Origin: Maribacter dokdonensis DSW-8
Lineage (GTDB): Bacteria > Bacteroidota > Bacteroidia > Flavobacteriales > Flavobacteriaceae
Reading direction: 5' to 3'
DNA length: 64,000 nucleotides
Assembly (NCBI RefSeq): GCF_001447995.1
Contig: NZ_LDPE01000002.1
Span: forward strand, 868,001-932,000
The position numbers were made by a program, and so were the translations under genes. Position 1 is the stretch's first letter, and each line of letters opens with the position of its first letter. The notes under the pieces were generated by a model that was given only the letters and a program-made list of their open reading frames with translations, did not search any database and was not told where the DNA came from. This document shows, one piece after another, positions 34,353-43,676 of this stretch.

Positions 34353-35885
34353 ATGACTGAAAGTACCGAATTTTCAGACCAAAAGCAGGTTTTTGGGCAC
34401 CCACAGGGTTTATTTTACTTATTCTTTGCAGAATTATGGGAGCGTTTTAGCTTTTACGGAATGCGTGCACTGCTCACGCTCTACATGATAGACGTAATAT
34501 TCAAAGCCTTGGCAGAAAGAGATTATGCTACGGCGGCAGTTTATTCTTCCTATGGTTCATTGGTATACGCCTCTACCGTAATTGGTGGCAAATTATCAGA
34601 TAAGATTTTAGGAATGCGAAACTCAATTTTTTTGGGCGGTATTCTTATGTCCATAGGGCATTTTGTATTAGCTATAGAAAACAATATGGCCTTCTTTTTG
34701 GCCTTGTCGCTCATTATTGTAGGTAACGGGTTCTTTAAACCTAACATTTCTACTTTTGTGGGTACGCTGTATGAAAAAGGAGATCCTAAAAAAGATTCTG
34801 GATTCACCATATTTTATATGGGTATTAATATTGGGGGATGGGTAGCTCCATTATTATGTGGATGGCTGGCCGCAACATATGGCTGGCACTATGGTTTTGG
34901 TCTGGCAGGAATAGGTATGTTGACCGGGTTGATCGTTTTTTGGAGCGGAATTCAAAAAAATGTATTTGGCGATAGAGGTTTGCCTCCAAATGAGCAAGTC
35001 TTGGAAAAAAAGGTACTTGGTGTAAAACAAGGAATTCTTGTGCCGGTTTTAGCTGTGTTGTCTGCACCGTTGATTGCGTTGTTATTATCTTCTTATAAGG
35101 CAGTTGCTACAGAAGGTATGTTTGCGGATCAGAATATTGTCAATATTATATTTACAGGTATTGGTATAGCGGTTTTGGCATATTTGGCTTACGAAATGTT
35201 CAAAGCGAATATTAAAGAGAGAAAAGAATTGTTTGTCGCGGTGCTACTTACCTTTTTTATGACCATTTTCTGGGGTTTTCATGAACTATCCGGAAGTGTA
35301 ATTACGTTGTTCGCAGCAAGAAATATTGATCTTGACGGTATTATGTCGGCTGCACAGACCAATTCGTTGAACTCTATGTTTATTATCATTTTGGCTATTC
35401 CTATTTCAATGATGTGGACATGGTTAAGTAAAAAGAATTGGAACCCTAGAACACCTTATAAATTTGGATTGGGATTACTTTTTGCGGGAATCAGTTTTTA
35501 CGTTCTTGCTATTAGTGGCGGTAGTGCCAATGAAAATGGTTTTGTACCGTTCACATACTTGTTGCTAATGTATTTCTTGCTATCTGTGGGTGAACTTTTT
35601 ATGTCACCTGTTGGGTTGTCTAAAATGACCGATTTAGCTCCTGCAAGGTTAATAGCTTTTATTATGGGGGTATGGTTCTTATCATCTGCCTTTGCATTCC
35701 AAATTGTTGGCTTCATCGGTAAACAATTGGCTATAGAAAGTTCAGATGGTGATGTAAATGGTTTTGAAACCTTAACGGTATATACAGATGGCTTTTTATT
35801 AATAGCCAAGTATGCTATAGGTGCAGGGTTAATTGTTCTGGTAGCATCACCGATCATTAAAAAGTTAATGGGTAAGGTACATTAG
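34353..35885 (+). CDS. POT/PTR-family proton-coupled di/tripeptide transporter
   Basis: A 510-residue inner-membrane protein with about 14 helices. Family motifs: the ExxERFxYY-like ELWERFSFYGMRALLTLYM (about 28-46), GGKLSDKILGMR, FKPNISTFVGTLYEKGDPKKDSGFTIFYMGINIGGW (PTR2 signature) and SVGELFMSPVGLSKMTDLAP near the end. It imports di- and tripeptides with protons. Co-transcribed with the DPP-IV-like gene, which gives a compact peptide-scavenging pair. It converges on comEC with only six bases between stops and no terminator in the gap. Confidence 0.93.
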   Translation: MTESTEFSDQKQVFGHPQGLFYLFFAELWERFSFYGMRALLTLYMIDVIFKALAERDYATAAVYSSYGSLVYASTVIGGKLSDKILGMRNSIFLGGILMSIGHFVLAIENNMAFFLALSLIIVGNGFFKPNISTFVGTLYEKGDPKKDSGFTIFYMGINIGGWVAPLLCGWLAATYGWHYGFGLAGIGMLTGLIVFWSGIQKNVFGDRGLPPNEQVLEKKVLGVKQGILVPVLAVLSAPLIALLLSSYKAVATEGMFADQNIVNIIFTGIGIAVLAYLAYEMFKANIKERKELFVAVLLTFFMTIFWGFHELSGSVITLFAARNIDLDGIMSAAQTNSLNSMFIIILAIPISMMWTWLSKKNWNPRTPYKFGLGLLFAGISFYVLAISGGSANENGFVPFTYLLLMYFLLSVGELFMSPVGLSKMTDLAPARLIAFIMGVWFLSSAFAFQIVGFIGKQLAIESSDGDVNGFETLTVYTDGFLLIAKYAIGAGLIVLVASPIIKKLMGKVH

Positions 35886-35891
35886 TATTCC

Positions 35892-37904
35892 TTATTTAAA
35901 ATAATAAGCTCCCTTTTCACCTGTGTAGTGGAAAGGGATTTTATTTTTAATACAAGTAATTTTCCAACGGTCAACATAACTTTTGTAGTTACTGCCATCT
36001 GCAATAATTTCTTTAGGTTGTATGCTATCTATTAATCGGTCCAGATTAATTTTTGGTGATTGTGTTAAAAGAATTTTATCGGATGTTGAAAGGGGATAAA
36101 CACCGGTACTATCAATAATCAGCAACGAATTATTTTTAATATGGTAACCGTTTTTTAAGGTGTCAAGACTAACGCTATGTATGCGTTCAGCAGTTCTATA
36201 TCTTGAAATTAAATAGTCTGGTTGGTTATTGTTATCTGTTAAAACGGTCAATTCTTTTCCATTTCTATTAAAAATTATGCGCTCCTTGGTTTTGTGCAAT
36301 ACCATAGCTTCAACCTTTTCATTTGTGTTGATTTCTTGATATATCGTATAACCTTGAAAACAAAGTACACTGCCAAGACACAATAGTATTCTTTTAGAAT
36401 TAAATCTTGTAAATAATTGAACTCCCATGACTAAAACTATGAAGGAGAGTATCAGCTGCACCACATCAAAAGGAATATCACTGAATATAAAGCTTTCTTG
36501 CCGAGCGACCCAGGCTATAAGGTTATTCATAAACATAATAATTTTATTGTATAACCAGACGAATTGAGCGGGAAGCCAGTTGAATATAGATAGGAAAACA
36601 ACCAAAATCCCCATGCCTAAAATAACACCTAATGCAGGTACGATAATTAAGTTGGAAACAAAGAACAAACCGGGAAATTGGTGAAAATAGAACAGACTAA
36701 TTGGTAGAACACCTAGTTGAGCGGCTATACTTACACATAGTAATTGCCAAAAATAACGCACCACTTTATTTTTTGGAAACCACAAATCCCTAAGAATAGG
36801 AAAAATCCAGAGAATGGCGAAAACCGCTGCATAGCTCATTTGAAACCCTACTTGAAATAGTAGGTTGGGATCTATGAATAATAAGATAAATAGAATGGAT
36901 AATGCCAAAATGTTGAAGGTGTTGCTAGGTCTGTTTAAATACAGTGCATAGGCTACAAACGTAAACATAGTGGTGGCACGTATTATGCTGGCTGAGAGTC
37001 CGGCTATAAAGGCAAATGCCCATAAAAATATGACTGATAGCAATAGGATAATAGTTCTGCCTTTAGGAATTTGTTTTAGCGGACTCAATAGAAATTGAAT
37101 TAATAAAAGTAAAATACCTATATGTAGTCCAGATACGGCTAAAATATGAACGGCACCGGCTTTTTGGTAGTTGGTGTAGGTCTCTTCGGAAATATCTGAT
37201 CGTTGTCCTAATAGCAACGCTTGAATTACCCCGAATTCATCTTCACCAAAACTTTCTTTTTCAAGTTTTGAAATAATATGGTTTCGAACACTTGAAGCTA
37301 TGCCTTTTAAAGTGGTCTTTGATCTAGAGGTAATTGTAAAATGATGTTGTTCAATCTGCATTTGATGATAAATACCAATATTTTTGAGATAGTTTTTATA
37401 ATCAAATTGGTGCGGGTTTAAGGAAGGGTATATGTCGGTTAACTTTGTACGGGTCACAAATTCATCATCAATATGAAACTGTTCTCCAGAAGAATCTTTA
37501 GGAATGCTTATTAATATAGTTCCAGTGGTAGGGTGTTGACCAATACCTTTTACCGTTGCATAGTACCGATATGAAAATGGATTGGGCTTTAATACATCCT
37601 TAATTTTAAAGGACCATAAATCACTGTTGGTGTAAGTGATCTTCGTGTAATGGTCATTGTGGTTTATGGGTTGGGCATTAGTGTAACAATATGTGCCTAA
37701 AATCACAAAAATTAAGGCAGAGACAATTCCAAAAAATATAGATTTTGTGTTTTTTTCAAATAAAAATATGGCGGATAATAGTACAAAAAGAGCACCAATA
37801 AATATACCTAAGTAGAGCAAATCAAAGGAGAAAATTTTCCCAATTAAAATTCCAAGAATAAGTAATAGCGTTAATCTAATGGGAATAAACGCTAAGAGCT
37901 TCAT
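35892..37904 (-). CDS. ComEC/Rec2-family DNA uptake channel protein
   Basis: A 670-residue multi-helix membrane protein. After an N-terminal DUF4131-type region with an OB-like domain (about 25-190), the competence domain is marked by GAVHILAVSGLHIGILLLLIQF (about 250-271) and FIAGLSASIIRATTMF. The C-terminal part is short and lacks the metallo-beta-lactamase domain of longer ComEC proteins, as in many Bacteroidetes. It would translocate single-stranded DNA during natural transformation. The start follows the NlpC/P60 stop by one base, so they are co-transcribed. Confidence 0.88.
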   Translation of the reverse strand: MKLLAFIPIRLTLLLILGILIGKIFSFDLLYLGIFIGALFVLLSAIFLFEKNTKSIFFGIVSALIFVILGTYCYTNAQPINHNDHYTKITYTNSDLWSFKIKDVLKPNPFSYRYYATVKGIGQHPTTGTILISIPKDSSGEQFHIDDEFVTRTKLTDIYPSLNPHQFDYKNYLKNIGIYHQMQIEQHHFTITSRSKTTLKGIASSVRNHIISKLEKESFGEDEFGVIQALLLGQRSDISEETYTNYQKAGAVHILAVSGLHIGILLLLIQFLLSPLKQIPKGRTIILLLSVIFLWAFAFIAGLSASIIRATTMFTFVAYALYLNRPSNTFNILALSILFILLFIDPNLLFQVGFQMSYAAVFAILWIFPILRDLWFPKNKVVRYFWQLLCVSIAAQLGVLPISLFYFHQFPGLFFVSNLIIVPALGVILGMGILVVFLSIFNWLPAQFVWLYNKIIMFMNNLIAWVARQESFIFSDIPFDVVQLILSFIVLVMGVQLFTRFNSKRILLCLGSVLCFQGYTIYQEINTNEKVEAMVLHKTKERIIFNRNGKELTVLTDNNNQPDYLISRYRTAERIHSVSLDTLKNGYHIKNNSLLIIDSTGVYPLSTSDKILLTQSPKINLDRLIDSIQPKEIIADGSNYKSYVDRWKITCIKNKIPFHYTGEKGAYYFK

Positions 37905-37905
37905 T

Positions 37906-38472
37906 TTATAATATTCTTGTGGCTTTTACAAAGGCTTGGTTCCAAAAACCGTCTCTTAAAGAAGAAACGGTAACACCTCTTGAAGTAGATGCGTGTATAA
38001 AGGTTATTTCATCATTATCAGTACCCACCACCATACCTACGTGGTTAATTCGTTTTGATCCACGGGTGGTCTTAAAAAATAGTAAATCTCCTTTTTCAAT
38101 ATTCTTTACGGCTATTCTATGACCTTCTTCCGCCATATGAAAAGAAGTGCGTGGCAATTGCACATCATGCTCTCCAAAAGATACATATAATAACCCTGAA
38201 CAATCCATCCCTTTTTTGGTAGTGCCACCAAATTTATATCGTGTGCCCGCAAATGAAAGAGCGGTATTGATAATGTCGTCTGCTTTTGTATTGGTCGGTG
38301 CTGGTGGGTTTATCTTGTGTTCTTTATGATAAGAAGGTTTTTCAGTATTACCCGTTCGCTCTTTATTTGCGGCGGCAACAGAGATTCTTCGTTCCTTGTC
38401 AGAACTGGAACTTTTTTTAACACCACAACTGGTTAAAAAACAAATAATTATTAAAAAGGGTAGTTTACGCAT
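37906..38472 (-). CDS. NlpC/P60-family cell-wall endopeptidase lipoprotein
   Basis: A 188-residue lipoprotein (LIIICFLTSCG, lipid-modified Cys at about 16) with a Ser/Lys-rich linker (about 20-60) and a C40 peptidase domain. The catalytic Cys lies in MDCSGLLYVSF, the His in RINHVGMVVG, and FIHAST supplies the third polar residue. It probably cuts the peptide stems of peptidoglycan in the periplasm. It is between comEC and lpxB on the same strand; a 68-base gap separates it from lpxB. Confidence 0.9.
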   Translation of the reverse strand: MRKLPFLIIICFLTSCGVKKSSSSDKERRISVAAANKERTGNTEKPSYHKEHKINPPAPTNTKADDIINTALSFAGTRYKFGGTTKKGMDCSGLLYVSFGEHDVQLPRTSFHMAEEGHRIAVKNIEKGDLLFFKTTRGSKRINHVGMVVGTDNDEITFIHASTSRGVTVSSLRDGFWNQAFVKATRIL

Positions 38473-38540
38473 AAATTAGAGAATACACTGTAATACGTGT
38501 AACTTCAAAATTATAGAATTATTTTTTAAAATAGATCTAC

Positions 38541-39662
38541 CTATGCAGTTTTAGCATTTTCAATGATCAAAGAAGCAGCATTGGAACTTGCCCCGGCACC
38601 ACCTAATTTTTTAATAAGTTCATTGTAAGATGATAGTTGTTTTGTCCTTGCTTCACCATTTAAAATAAGGGAGAGCTCTTTTTTTAAATTCTGCTTAGTA
38701 AGGTCATCCTGTATAAGTTCTTTAACAACTTCTTTTTGCATGATAAGATTGACCAGAGAAATATACTCTAAAGTAATAATGCGTTTGGCAATTTGGTAAG
38801 AGATCCAATTTGCCTTATAGCAGACTACTTGTGGTACTTTGAACAGAGCAGTTTCTAATGTGGCCGTACCGCTGGTAACAAGGGCGGCTTTAGAAACCGT
38901 AAGTAAATCATACGTTTTATTTTGAATGAACTTTACATTGGCATCTTTTAAAAATGAGGCATAAAAATCTTTATCAAGACTAGGGGCGCCGGCAATAACA
39001 AATTCATAATCTGCAAATTCAGAAGTAAGTGAGAGCATTACACTGAGCATTTTTTGAACCTCTTGTTTTCTGCTTCCGGGAAGTAATGCAATAATTGGTT
39101 TTTCAAGGTCGAGATTATTTTGTGCCCTGAACTCACTTTCATTTAATATTGGTCTATTGGCAATGGCGTCCAATAAGGGATGTCCCACAAAATTGACAGG
39201 AAAATTATGTTTCTTTTCATAAAATTCTTTTTCAAAAGGCAGTATTACATACATGTTGTCTACCGTGGCTTTAATTTTTTCAATACGCCCCTCTCTTGAT
39301 GCCCAAATTTGAGGAGATATGTAGTAATTGGTCAAGAAATTATGCTTTTTTGCCCATTTAGCAATACGTAAATTAAATCCGGAATAATCAATGAAAATTA
39401 TAGCATCCGGTTGAAATGCCGCAATATCTTGTTTACAGAACTTAATATTTTTAAAAATAGCGTTCAGGTTCATGAGCACCTCAAGAAACCCCATGAAAGC
39501 AAGCTCTTTGTAATGTTTTACCAATGTTCCACCAGCATGTTGCATTAAATCTCCGCCCCAGCATCTGATCTGGGCATCACCATCTTTTGCCATGATCGCT
39601 TTGATCAGATTAGAACCATGTAGGTCGCCCGAGGCTTCACCTGCAATAATGTAGTATTTCAT
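38541..39662 (-). CDS. lpxB: Lipid-A-disaccharide synthase
   Basis: A 373-residue GT19 enzyme that joins UDP-2,3-diacylglucosamine and lipid X to make the lipid A disaccharide at the cytoplasmic membrane face. Signatures: YIIAGEASGDLHGSNLI at the N-terminus, GGDLMQHAGGTLVKHYKELAFMGFLEV, FIDYSGFNLRIAKWAK, ALLPGSRKQEV (about 187-197) and VTSGTATLETALF. Length and motifs are normal. It is in a run with a small membrane protein and surE upstream, a common Bacteroidetes gene order. Confidence 0.95.
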   Translation of the reverse strand: MKYYIIAGEASGDLHGSNLIKAIMAKDGDAQIRCWGGDLMQHAGGTLVKHYKELAFMGFLEVLMNLNAIFKNIKFCKQDIAAFQPDAIIFIDYSGFNLRIAKWAKKHNFLTNYYISPQIWASREGRIEKIKATVDNMYVILPFEKEFYEKKHNFPVNFVGHPLLDAIANRPILNESEFRAQNNLDLEKPIIALLPGSRKQEVQKMLSVMLSLTSEFADYEFVIAGAPSLDKDFYASFLKDANVKFIQNKTYDLLTVSKAALVTSGTATLETALFKVPQVVCYKANWISYQIAKRIITLEYISLVNLIMQKEVVKELIQDDLTKQNLKKELSLILNGEARTKQLSSYNELIKKLGGAGASSNAASLIIENAKTA

Positions 39663-39663
39663 T

Positions 39664-39948
39664 TTAAAAGATTTTATAATAGAGAATTATAAAAGCGGTT
39701 AAAATGGTAGCGATCAAAACCCCTTTTGCTCTATGATCTCTTTTGATTTTTAAAAAACCAAAAAAAGCAATTAAGTTTAAAATGGCGCCCAATGCTAAAA
39801 GACTGCCAATATGCTCTTGAGTAACGGCAGCCTGAAATGTTTCGGTAATACTCAAATCAGAAAATAAAAGAATGTATAATAAAGTACCAATGGTATTAGC
39901 AATGATACCTACAATAAAACCGATTATAATTTCTTTTTTAATGTTCAT
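39664..39948 (-). CDS. Small membrane protein of unknown function
   Basis: From the ATG at 39948 this is a 94-residue protein with three hydrophobic segments (about 6-27, 46-66 and 75-92). A TTG ten codons upstream would extend it almost to the surE stop but gives a poor N-terminus (IILFRSNTL), so I prefer the ATG. It sits between surE (30-base gap) and lpxB (one-base gap), so it is translated from the same mRNA. I see no motif that names a function. Confidence 0.78.
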   Translation of the reverse strand: MNIKKEIIIGFIVGIIANTIGTLLYILLFSDLSITETFQAAVTQEHIGSLLALGAILNLIAFFGFLKIKRDHRAKGVLIATILTAFIILYYKIF

Positions 39949-39978
39949 TAAAGTGTTGCTTCTAAATAATATTATCAA

Positions 39979-40752
39979 TTAAAAATTCCAGGTATTCAAT
40001 TCCTGAATAACATGGTGTGCTGTTAAATCAAATTGAGTGGGTACTACTGAGATGTAACCATTGGCCAATGCCCATTCATCTGTATCTTCACCTTTGTCCA
40101 AAAGTTCAAACTCTCCCGTTAGCCAATAATAATCTTTACCCATGGGGTTGGTTCGTTTGTCAAATTTTTCTTTCCAATTTGCCTTTGCTTGTCTACATAC
40201 TTTAATGCCTTTTATTTTTTTCTTTTCTAGCTTAGGTATATTGACATTCAAAACCGTTCTTTTAGGAATGCCATTTTCTAAAGCTTGGGTAACGATCGTA
40301 GCAATAAAATCTTGTGCATGGGAAAAATCTGCATCCCAATTATAGTCACAAAGAGAGAAGCCAATAGCGGGAATGCCCTCTATACCAGCTTCAATGGCCG
40401 CACTCATGGTACCGGAATAAATAACGTTGATAGAAGAATTTGCACCATGGTTTATGCCACTGACACAGATGTCGGGTTTTTTGGGCAGTAACTCTTGCAA
40501 TGCCAATTTTACACAATCCGCAGGTGTTCCGCTACAACTATATTCTTCAATATCATCATTGTCCAAGTCTATTTTCATTTTTTTTGAAAATAGGGCGGTG
40601 TCCAAGGTAATAGCATGCCCCATACCAGATTGCGGACTATCCGGTGCAACGACCACGACATCTCCTATTTTTTTCATGATGGAGATCAGCATGCGTAATC
40701 CGGGTGCGGTAATACCATCATCGTTGGTAACTAAAATCAATGGTTTTTCCAT
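39979..40752 (-). CDS. surE: 5'/3'-nucleotidase SurE
   Basis: A 257-residue metal-dependent phosphatase that removes phosphate from nucleoside monophosphates, linked to stationary-phase survival. Motifs: LVTNDDGITAPGLRML (metal-binding DD at about 9-10), VVAPDSPQSGMGHAIT, CSGTPADCVKLAL and SGINHGANSSINVIYSGTMSAAIEA. All expected ligands (Asp, Asp, Ser, Asn) are present. First gene of the surE-small protein-lpxB run. A TATTTTTA box, one base off the -7 consensus, is upstream on its strand. Confidence 0.95.
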   Translation of the reverse strand: MEKPLILVTNDDGITAPGLRMLISIMKKIGDVVVVAPDSPQSGMGHAITLDTALFSKKMKIDLDNDDIEEYSCSGTPADCVKLALQELLPKKPDICVSGINHGANSSINVIYSGTMSAAIEAGIEGIPAIGFSLCDYNWDADFSHAQDFIATIVTQALENGIPKRTVLNVNIPKLEKKKIKGIKVCRQAKANWKEKFDKRTNPMGKDYYWLTGEFELLDKGEDTDEWALANGYISVVPTQFDLTAHHVIQELNTWNF

Positions 40753-40942
40753 AGCGTATACTTTCTGTAGTAAAAATACGTTTTTAAATATGATATGTTC
40801 CGATGGCCGTTTAACAAAAAATTAATCGCAAGCCCATTAAATGGCATGGTTTTTTCTTTACCTTAGAGGTTTAAGTGGCTTTTACCACTACTGTAAACCC
40901 TCAAATTCGGAGATATTGAAAAGGAAAGTAAAAGATAATTTT

Positions 40943-43081
40943 ATGAAAAGAAATTTAGCCTACGTACTGTTATTGATGTTAGCGGCAGTTGCATCATGCA
41001 GTTTTACCAATAAGAATTTTGAAAATGACGATAAGGATAAATTATTGTTGGATCTCATCACTTACGTACTTGAAAAGGGGCATTATGAGCCAAAAGCATT
41101 GAACGACGATTTTTCCGTTCATGTATTTGAAGACTTCATAGATGTCATAGATCCTACCAAAAGATATTTTTTAGCTTCGGATATTGCCGAGTTCGAAAAA
41201 TATAAGTTTCAAATTGATGATGAAATTAAAAATACCGACATCACTTTCTTTAATATAGTTTATGAAAGATTAATGCAACGTATGAATGATGCAAAGGGTA
41301 TTTATAAAGAGGTTTTGGAAACTCCTTTTGATTATTCCGAAAACGAAAGCATCAGTATAAAATATGATGAAGAGCCTTTTGCGGCAAATAGGGAAGAGCT
41401 TAAAGAACGTTGGAGAAAGCAGTTGAAATATGCTACTTTGGGAACTTATGATTCTAAAATTTCTCACATGGAGAACAAGGAAATCGAAAGTACCGATGAA
41501 CATGATCATACTGCTCATTCACCAAAAGAAGCTGAAGAACAATCTAGAAAATCTACGGAAACTACATTGGATGAATTTTTTGATTTTGTTGGTGATTTAG
41601 AGCGCAAAGATTGGTTTGTACAATACATCAATACCATTGTAGATGAGTTTGATCCACATACCTTCTACTTCGCTCCAGAAGAAAAAGAAAAGTTTGATAC
41701 CAGCATGTCTGGTAAATTTGAGGGTATTGGGGCAAGACTTCAGAAAAAGCCGGAAGGTGCAAAGATTGTAGAGATCATTTCTGGCGGACCAGTTTGGAGA
41801 GATCAACGATTAGAAGTTGGTGACGAAATTATCAAGGTAGGTCAAAATGGTGAAGAACCTATAAATATTGTTGGTATGCGTTTAGATGATGCCATCAAAT
41901 TAATTAAAGGTGCACAAGGTACCGTTGTAGATTTAACGGTAAGAAAAGTAGATGGGTCATTAGATGTGGTTTCATTGACAAGAGATGTTGTAGAATTGGA
42001 AGAGTCATATGCGAAATCTGCCAATATTATTAAGGGACAAGAGAAATTTGGGATTATTAATTTACCAAAGTTCTATGTTGATTTTAATGATTATAGCGAA
42101 AGAAACGCAGCTACAGATGTAGCCAAAGAAGTAGAACGTTTGAAGGATGAAGGCATGGAAGGTCTTATTTTGGATTTACGTGATAATGGTGGTGGATCTT
42201 TAAAGACCGTTGTTGAAATGGCAGGTCTATTTATAAAAGATGGACCAATTGTTCAGGTTCGTTCTAAAGATAAGGGTAAAGATGTTTATGATGATAAAGA
42301 CGAAAGAATACAATGGGATGGTCCTTTGGTTATTCTTGTAAATGAATTGTCTGCATCGGCCTCTGAAATTTTAGCTGCGGCAATGCAAGATTACAAAAGA
42401 GCAATTGTAATTGGTAGTAAGCAAACATTTGGTAAAGGCACGGTACAAAATGTAATACCGCTGAACAATATGTTGCGTAGTAATGAACATGGAGATTTGG
42501 GAGCTATAAAGATTACGACCCAAAAGTTCTACAGAATTAACGGCGGTTCTACACAATTAGAGGGTGTAAAAAGTGATATCATTGTTCCAGATAGATATAG
42601 TTATATTGATTTAGGCGAAAGAGATCAATCCAATCCATTAGGGTGGGATAAGATTACTCCTGCGGATTATAAAGCTTGGGATGGTTATATAGATTACGAA
42701 AAAACTATTGCCGATAGTAAAAAACGTATGGCCAACAGTCCTCAAATTAAATTGATCGAAGAAAATGCCAAATGGTTAAAGGCTGAACAAGACGAGACGG
42801 AAATTTCTTTGAATTATGATACCTATAAAGAAGAAAAAGACAAGGATAAAGAACAATCTGATTATTTTAAAAAGCTAACGGATTACGATTCACAACTTAC
42901 CTTTCAATCTCTAGGATATGAGGAACAATTATTTACAAAAGATTCAGTTTTACGTGAAAAACGTAATAGATGGCATAAAAATCTAGCCAAAGACGTTTAC
43001 GTTGAAGAAGCGGTAAATGTTTTAGAAGATTTAAAAATGAATAACATTAAGCAAGGCAAATTGGCAAGTGTTAAGAATTAA
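40943..43081 (+). CDS. Carboxy-terminal processing protease (S41A, Prc/Tsp-like) lipoprotein
   Basis: From the ATG at 40943 the protein is 712 residues and starts with a lipoprotein signal (VLLLMLAAVASC); the reading frame is open for 34 further codons upstream, but those would hide the signal. Order: Tsp N-terminal helical region (about 25-215), PDZ domain (GIGARLQKKPEGAKIVEIISGG to LIKGAQGTVVDLTVRK), S41 core with NELSASASEILAAAMQDY (Ser) and TFGKGTVQ (Lys), and a long C-terminal DUF3340-type region. It trims or degrades periplasmic proteins at their C-termini. Its 5' leader carries a hairpin at 40866-40902. Confidence 0.92.
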   Translation: MKRNLAYVLLLMLAAVASCSFTNKNFENDDKDKLLLDLITYVLEKGHYEPKALNDDFSVHVFEDFIDVIDPTKRYFLASDIAEFEKYKFQIDDEIKNTDITFFNIVYERLMQRMNDAKGIYKEVLETPFDYSENESISIKYDEEPFAANREELKERWRKQLKYATLGTYDSKISHMENKEIESTDEHDHTAHSPKEAEEQSRKSTETTLDEFFDFVGDLERKDWFVQYINTIVDEFDPHTFYFAPEEKEKFDTSMSGKFEGIGARLQKKPEGAKIVEIISGGPVWRDQRLEVGDEIIKVGQNGEEPINIVGMRLDDAIKLIKGAQGTVVDLTVRKVDGSLDVVSLTRDVVELEESYAKSANIIKGQEKFGIINLPKFYVDFNDYSERNAATDVAKEVERLKDEGMEGLILDLRDNGGGSLKTVVEMAGLFIKDGPIVQVRSKDKGKDVYDDKDERIQWDGPLVILVNELSASASEILAAAMQDYKRAIVIGSKQTFGKGTVQNVIPLNNMLRSNEHGDLGAIKITTQKFYRINGGSTQLEGVKSDIIVPDRYSYIDLGERDQSNPLGWDKITPADYKAWDGYIDYEKTIADSKKRMANSPQIKLIEENAKWLKAEQDETEISLNYDTYKEEKDKDKEQSDYFKKLTDYDSQLTFQSLGYEEQLFTKDSVLREKRNRWHKNLAKDVYVEEAVNVLEDLKMNNIKQGKLASVKN

Positions 43082-43099
43082 AGAGTTAAATAAGCTATT

Positions 43100-43135
43100 A
43101 AAGCCGCTACATATTTATGCAGCGGCTTTTTTTTT
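43100..43135 (+). terminator. Rho-independent terminator of the S41 protease gene
   Basis: A 9-bp GC-rich stem AAAGCCGCT / AGCGGCTTT (43100-43108 with 43121-43129) and a nine-base T run, 19 bases past the stop. Confidence 0.9.
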
Positions 43136-43138
43136 GAG

Positions 43139-43546
43139 TTAGATATATTTTGCGAATTGTGGTTTTCCAAATTCAGCTAATTCATTATTACTATTTCGAA
43201 TTTTTCTGCTTTGAATATAGGTCACAAAAAGTAGCACTATACATACTACTGCAGATGCACCGTTACCATCTTTCACGGCTAAATGGGCTAAGGCACCTAA
43301 GGTGTAGTTCATGAAAAAACCTGCGTATACCCACTCTAAGGTCCAGTGAGATTTGTTCAACAAAATCATGGTTAAACCAATAAACTGACAAACACCTAAA
43401 ATGTAAATAAGATATATAGGATAACCTAGTTTATTGAAGGTTTCTGAAACCGTGTCAAAATTTATGACGGAGTTAATTATAGAGCCAATTACCGCTATAG
43501 CAAAAAGCCCTAGGGCAATATAGTAGAATGTTTTTTGAGATTTCAT
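43139..43546 (-). CDS. DoxX-like small membrane protein
   Basis: From the ATG at 43546 this is a 135-residue protein with four hydrophobic segments (about 5-26, 45-63, 72-91 and 97-115), the layout of the DoxX-like superfamily. Some members are accessory subunits of quinol or thiosulfate oxidation, but most are uncharacterised. An upstream TTG extension is rejected because it reaches past the predicted transcription start: a TATTTTTG -7 box lies at 43577-43584. It converges on the S41 protease gene across a terminator. Confidence 0.75.
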   Translation of the reverse strand: MKSQKTFYYIALGLFAIAVIGSIINSVINFDTVSETFNKLGYPIYLIYILGVCQFIGLTMILLNKSHWTLEWVYAGFFMNYTLGALAHLAVKDGNGASAVVCIVLLFVTYIQSRKIRNSNNELAEFGKPQFAKYI

Positions 43547-43576
43547 AATAAGTAAGATTTTAGGGTTACTATATCT

Positions 43577-43584
43577 CAAAAATA
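43577..43584 (-). promoter_or_regulatory. -7 box of the DoxX-like gene
   Basis: The minus strand reads TATTTTTG, a perfect TAnnTTTG, 30 bases before the ATG at 43546. The same T-rich bases serve as the U tract of the msrA terminator, so a terminator and a promoter overlap here. Confidence 0.45.
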
Positions 43585-43622
43585 AACTCACCTATGAAGT
43601 AAAATTGACATTCATAGGTGAG
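43577..43622 (-). terminator. Terminator of the msrB-msrA unit
   Basis: A perfect 12-bp stem CTCACCTATGAA (43587-43598) / TTCATAGGTGAG (43611-43622), followed on the minus strand by TTTATTTTT, 54 bases after the msrA stop. Confidence 0.75.
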
Positions 43623-43676
43623 CGGAAAATTTCTATAGATAAATAGAAATTTATGATCGTTAGGCAGAAAACAGTA

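Noticed and set aside
40841..40942. Upstream ATG extending the S41 protease by 34 residues
   Set aside because: It hides the lipobox ASC, and the extension encodes the leader hairpin; the ATG at 40943 fits the family.
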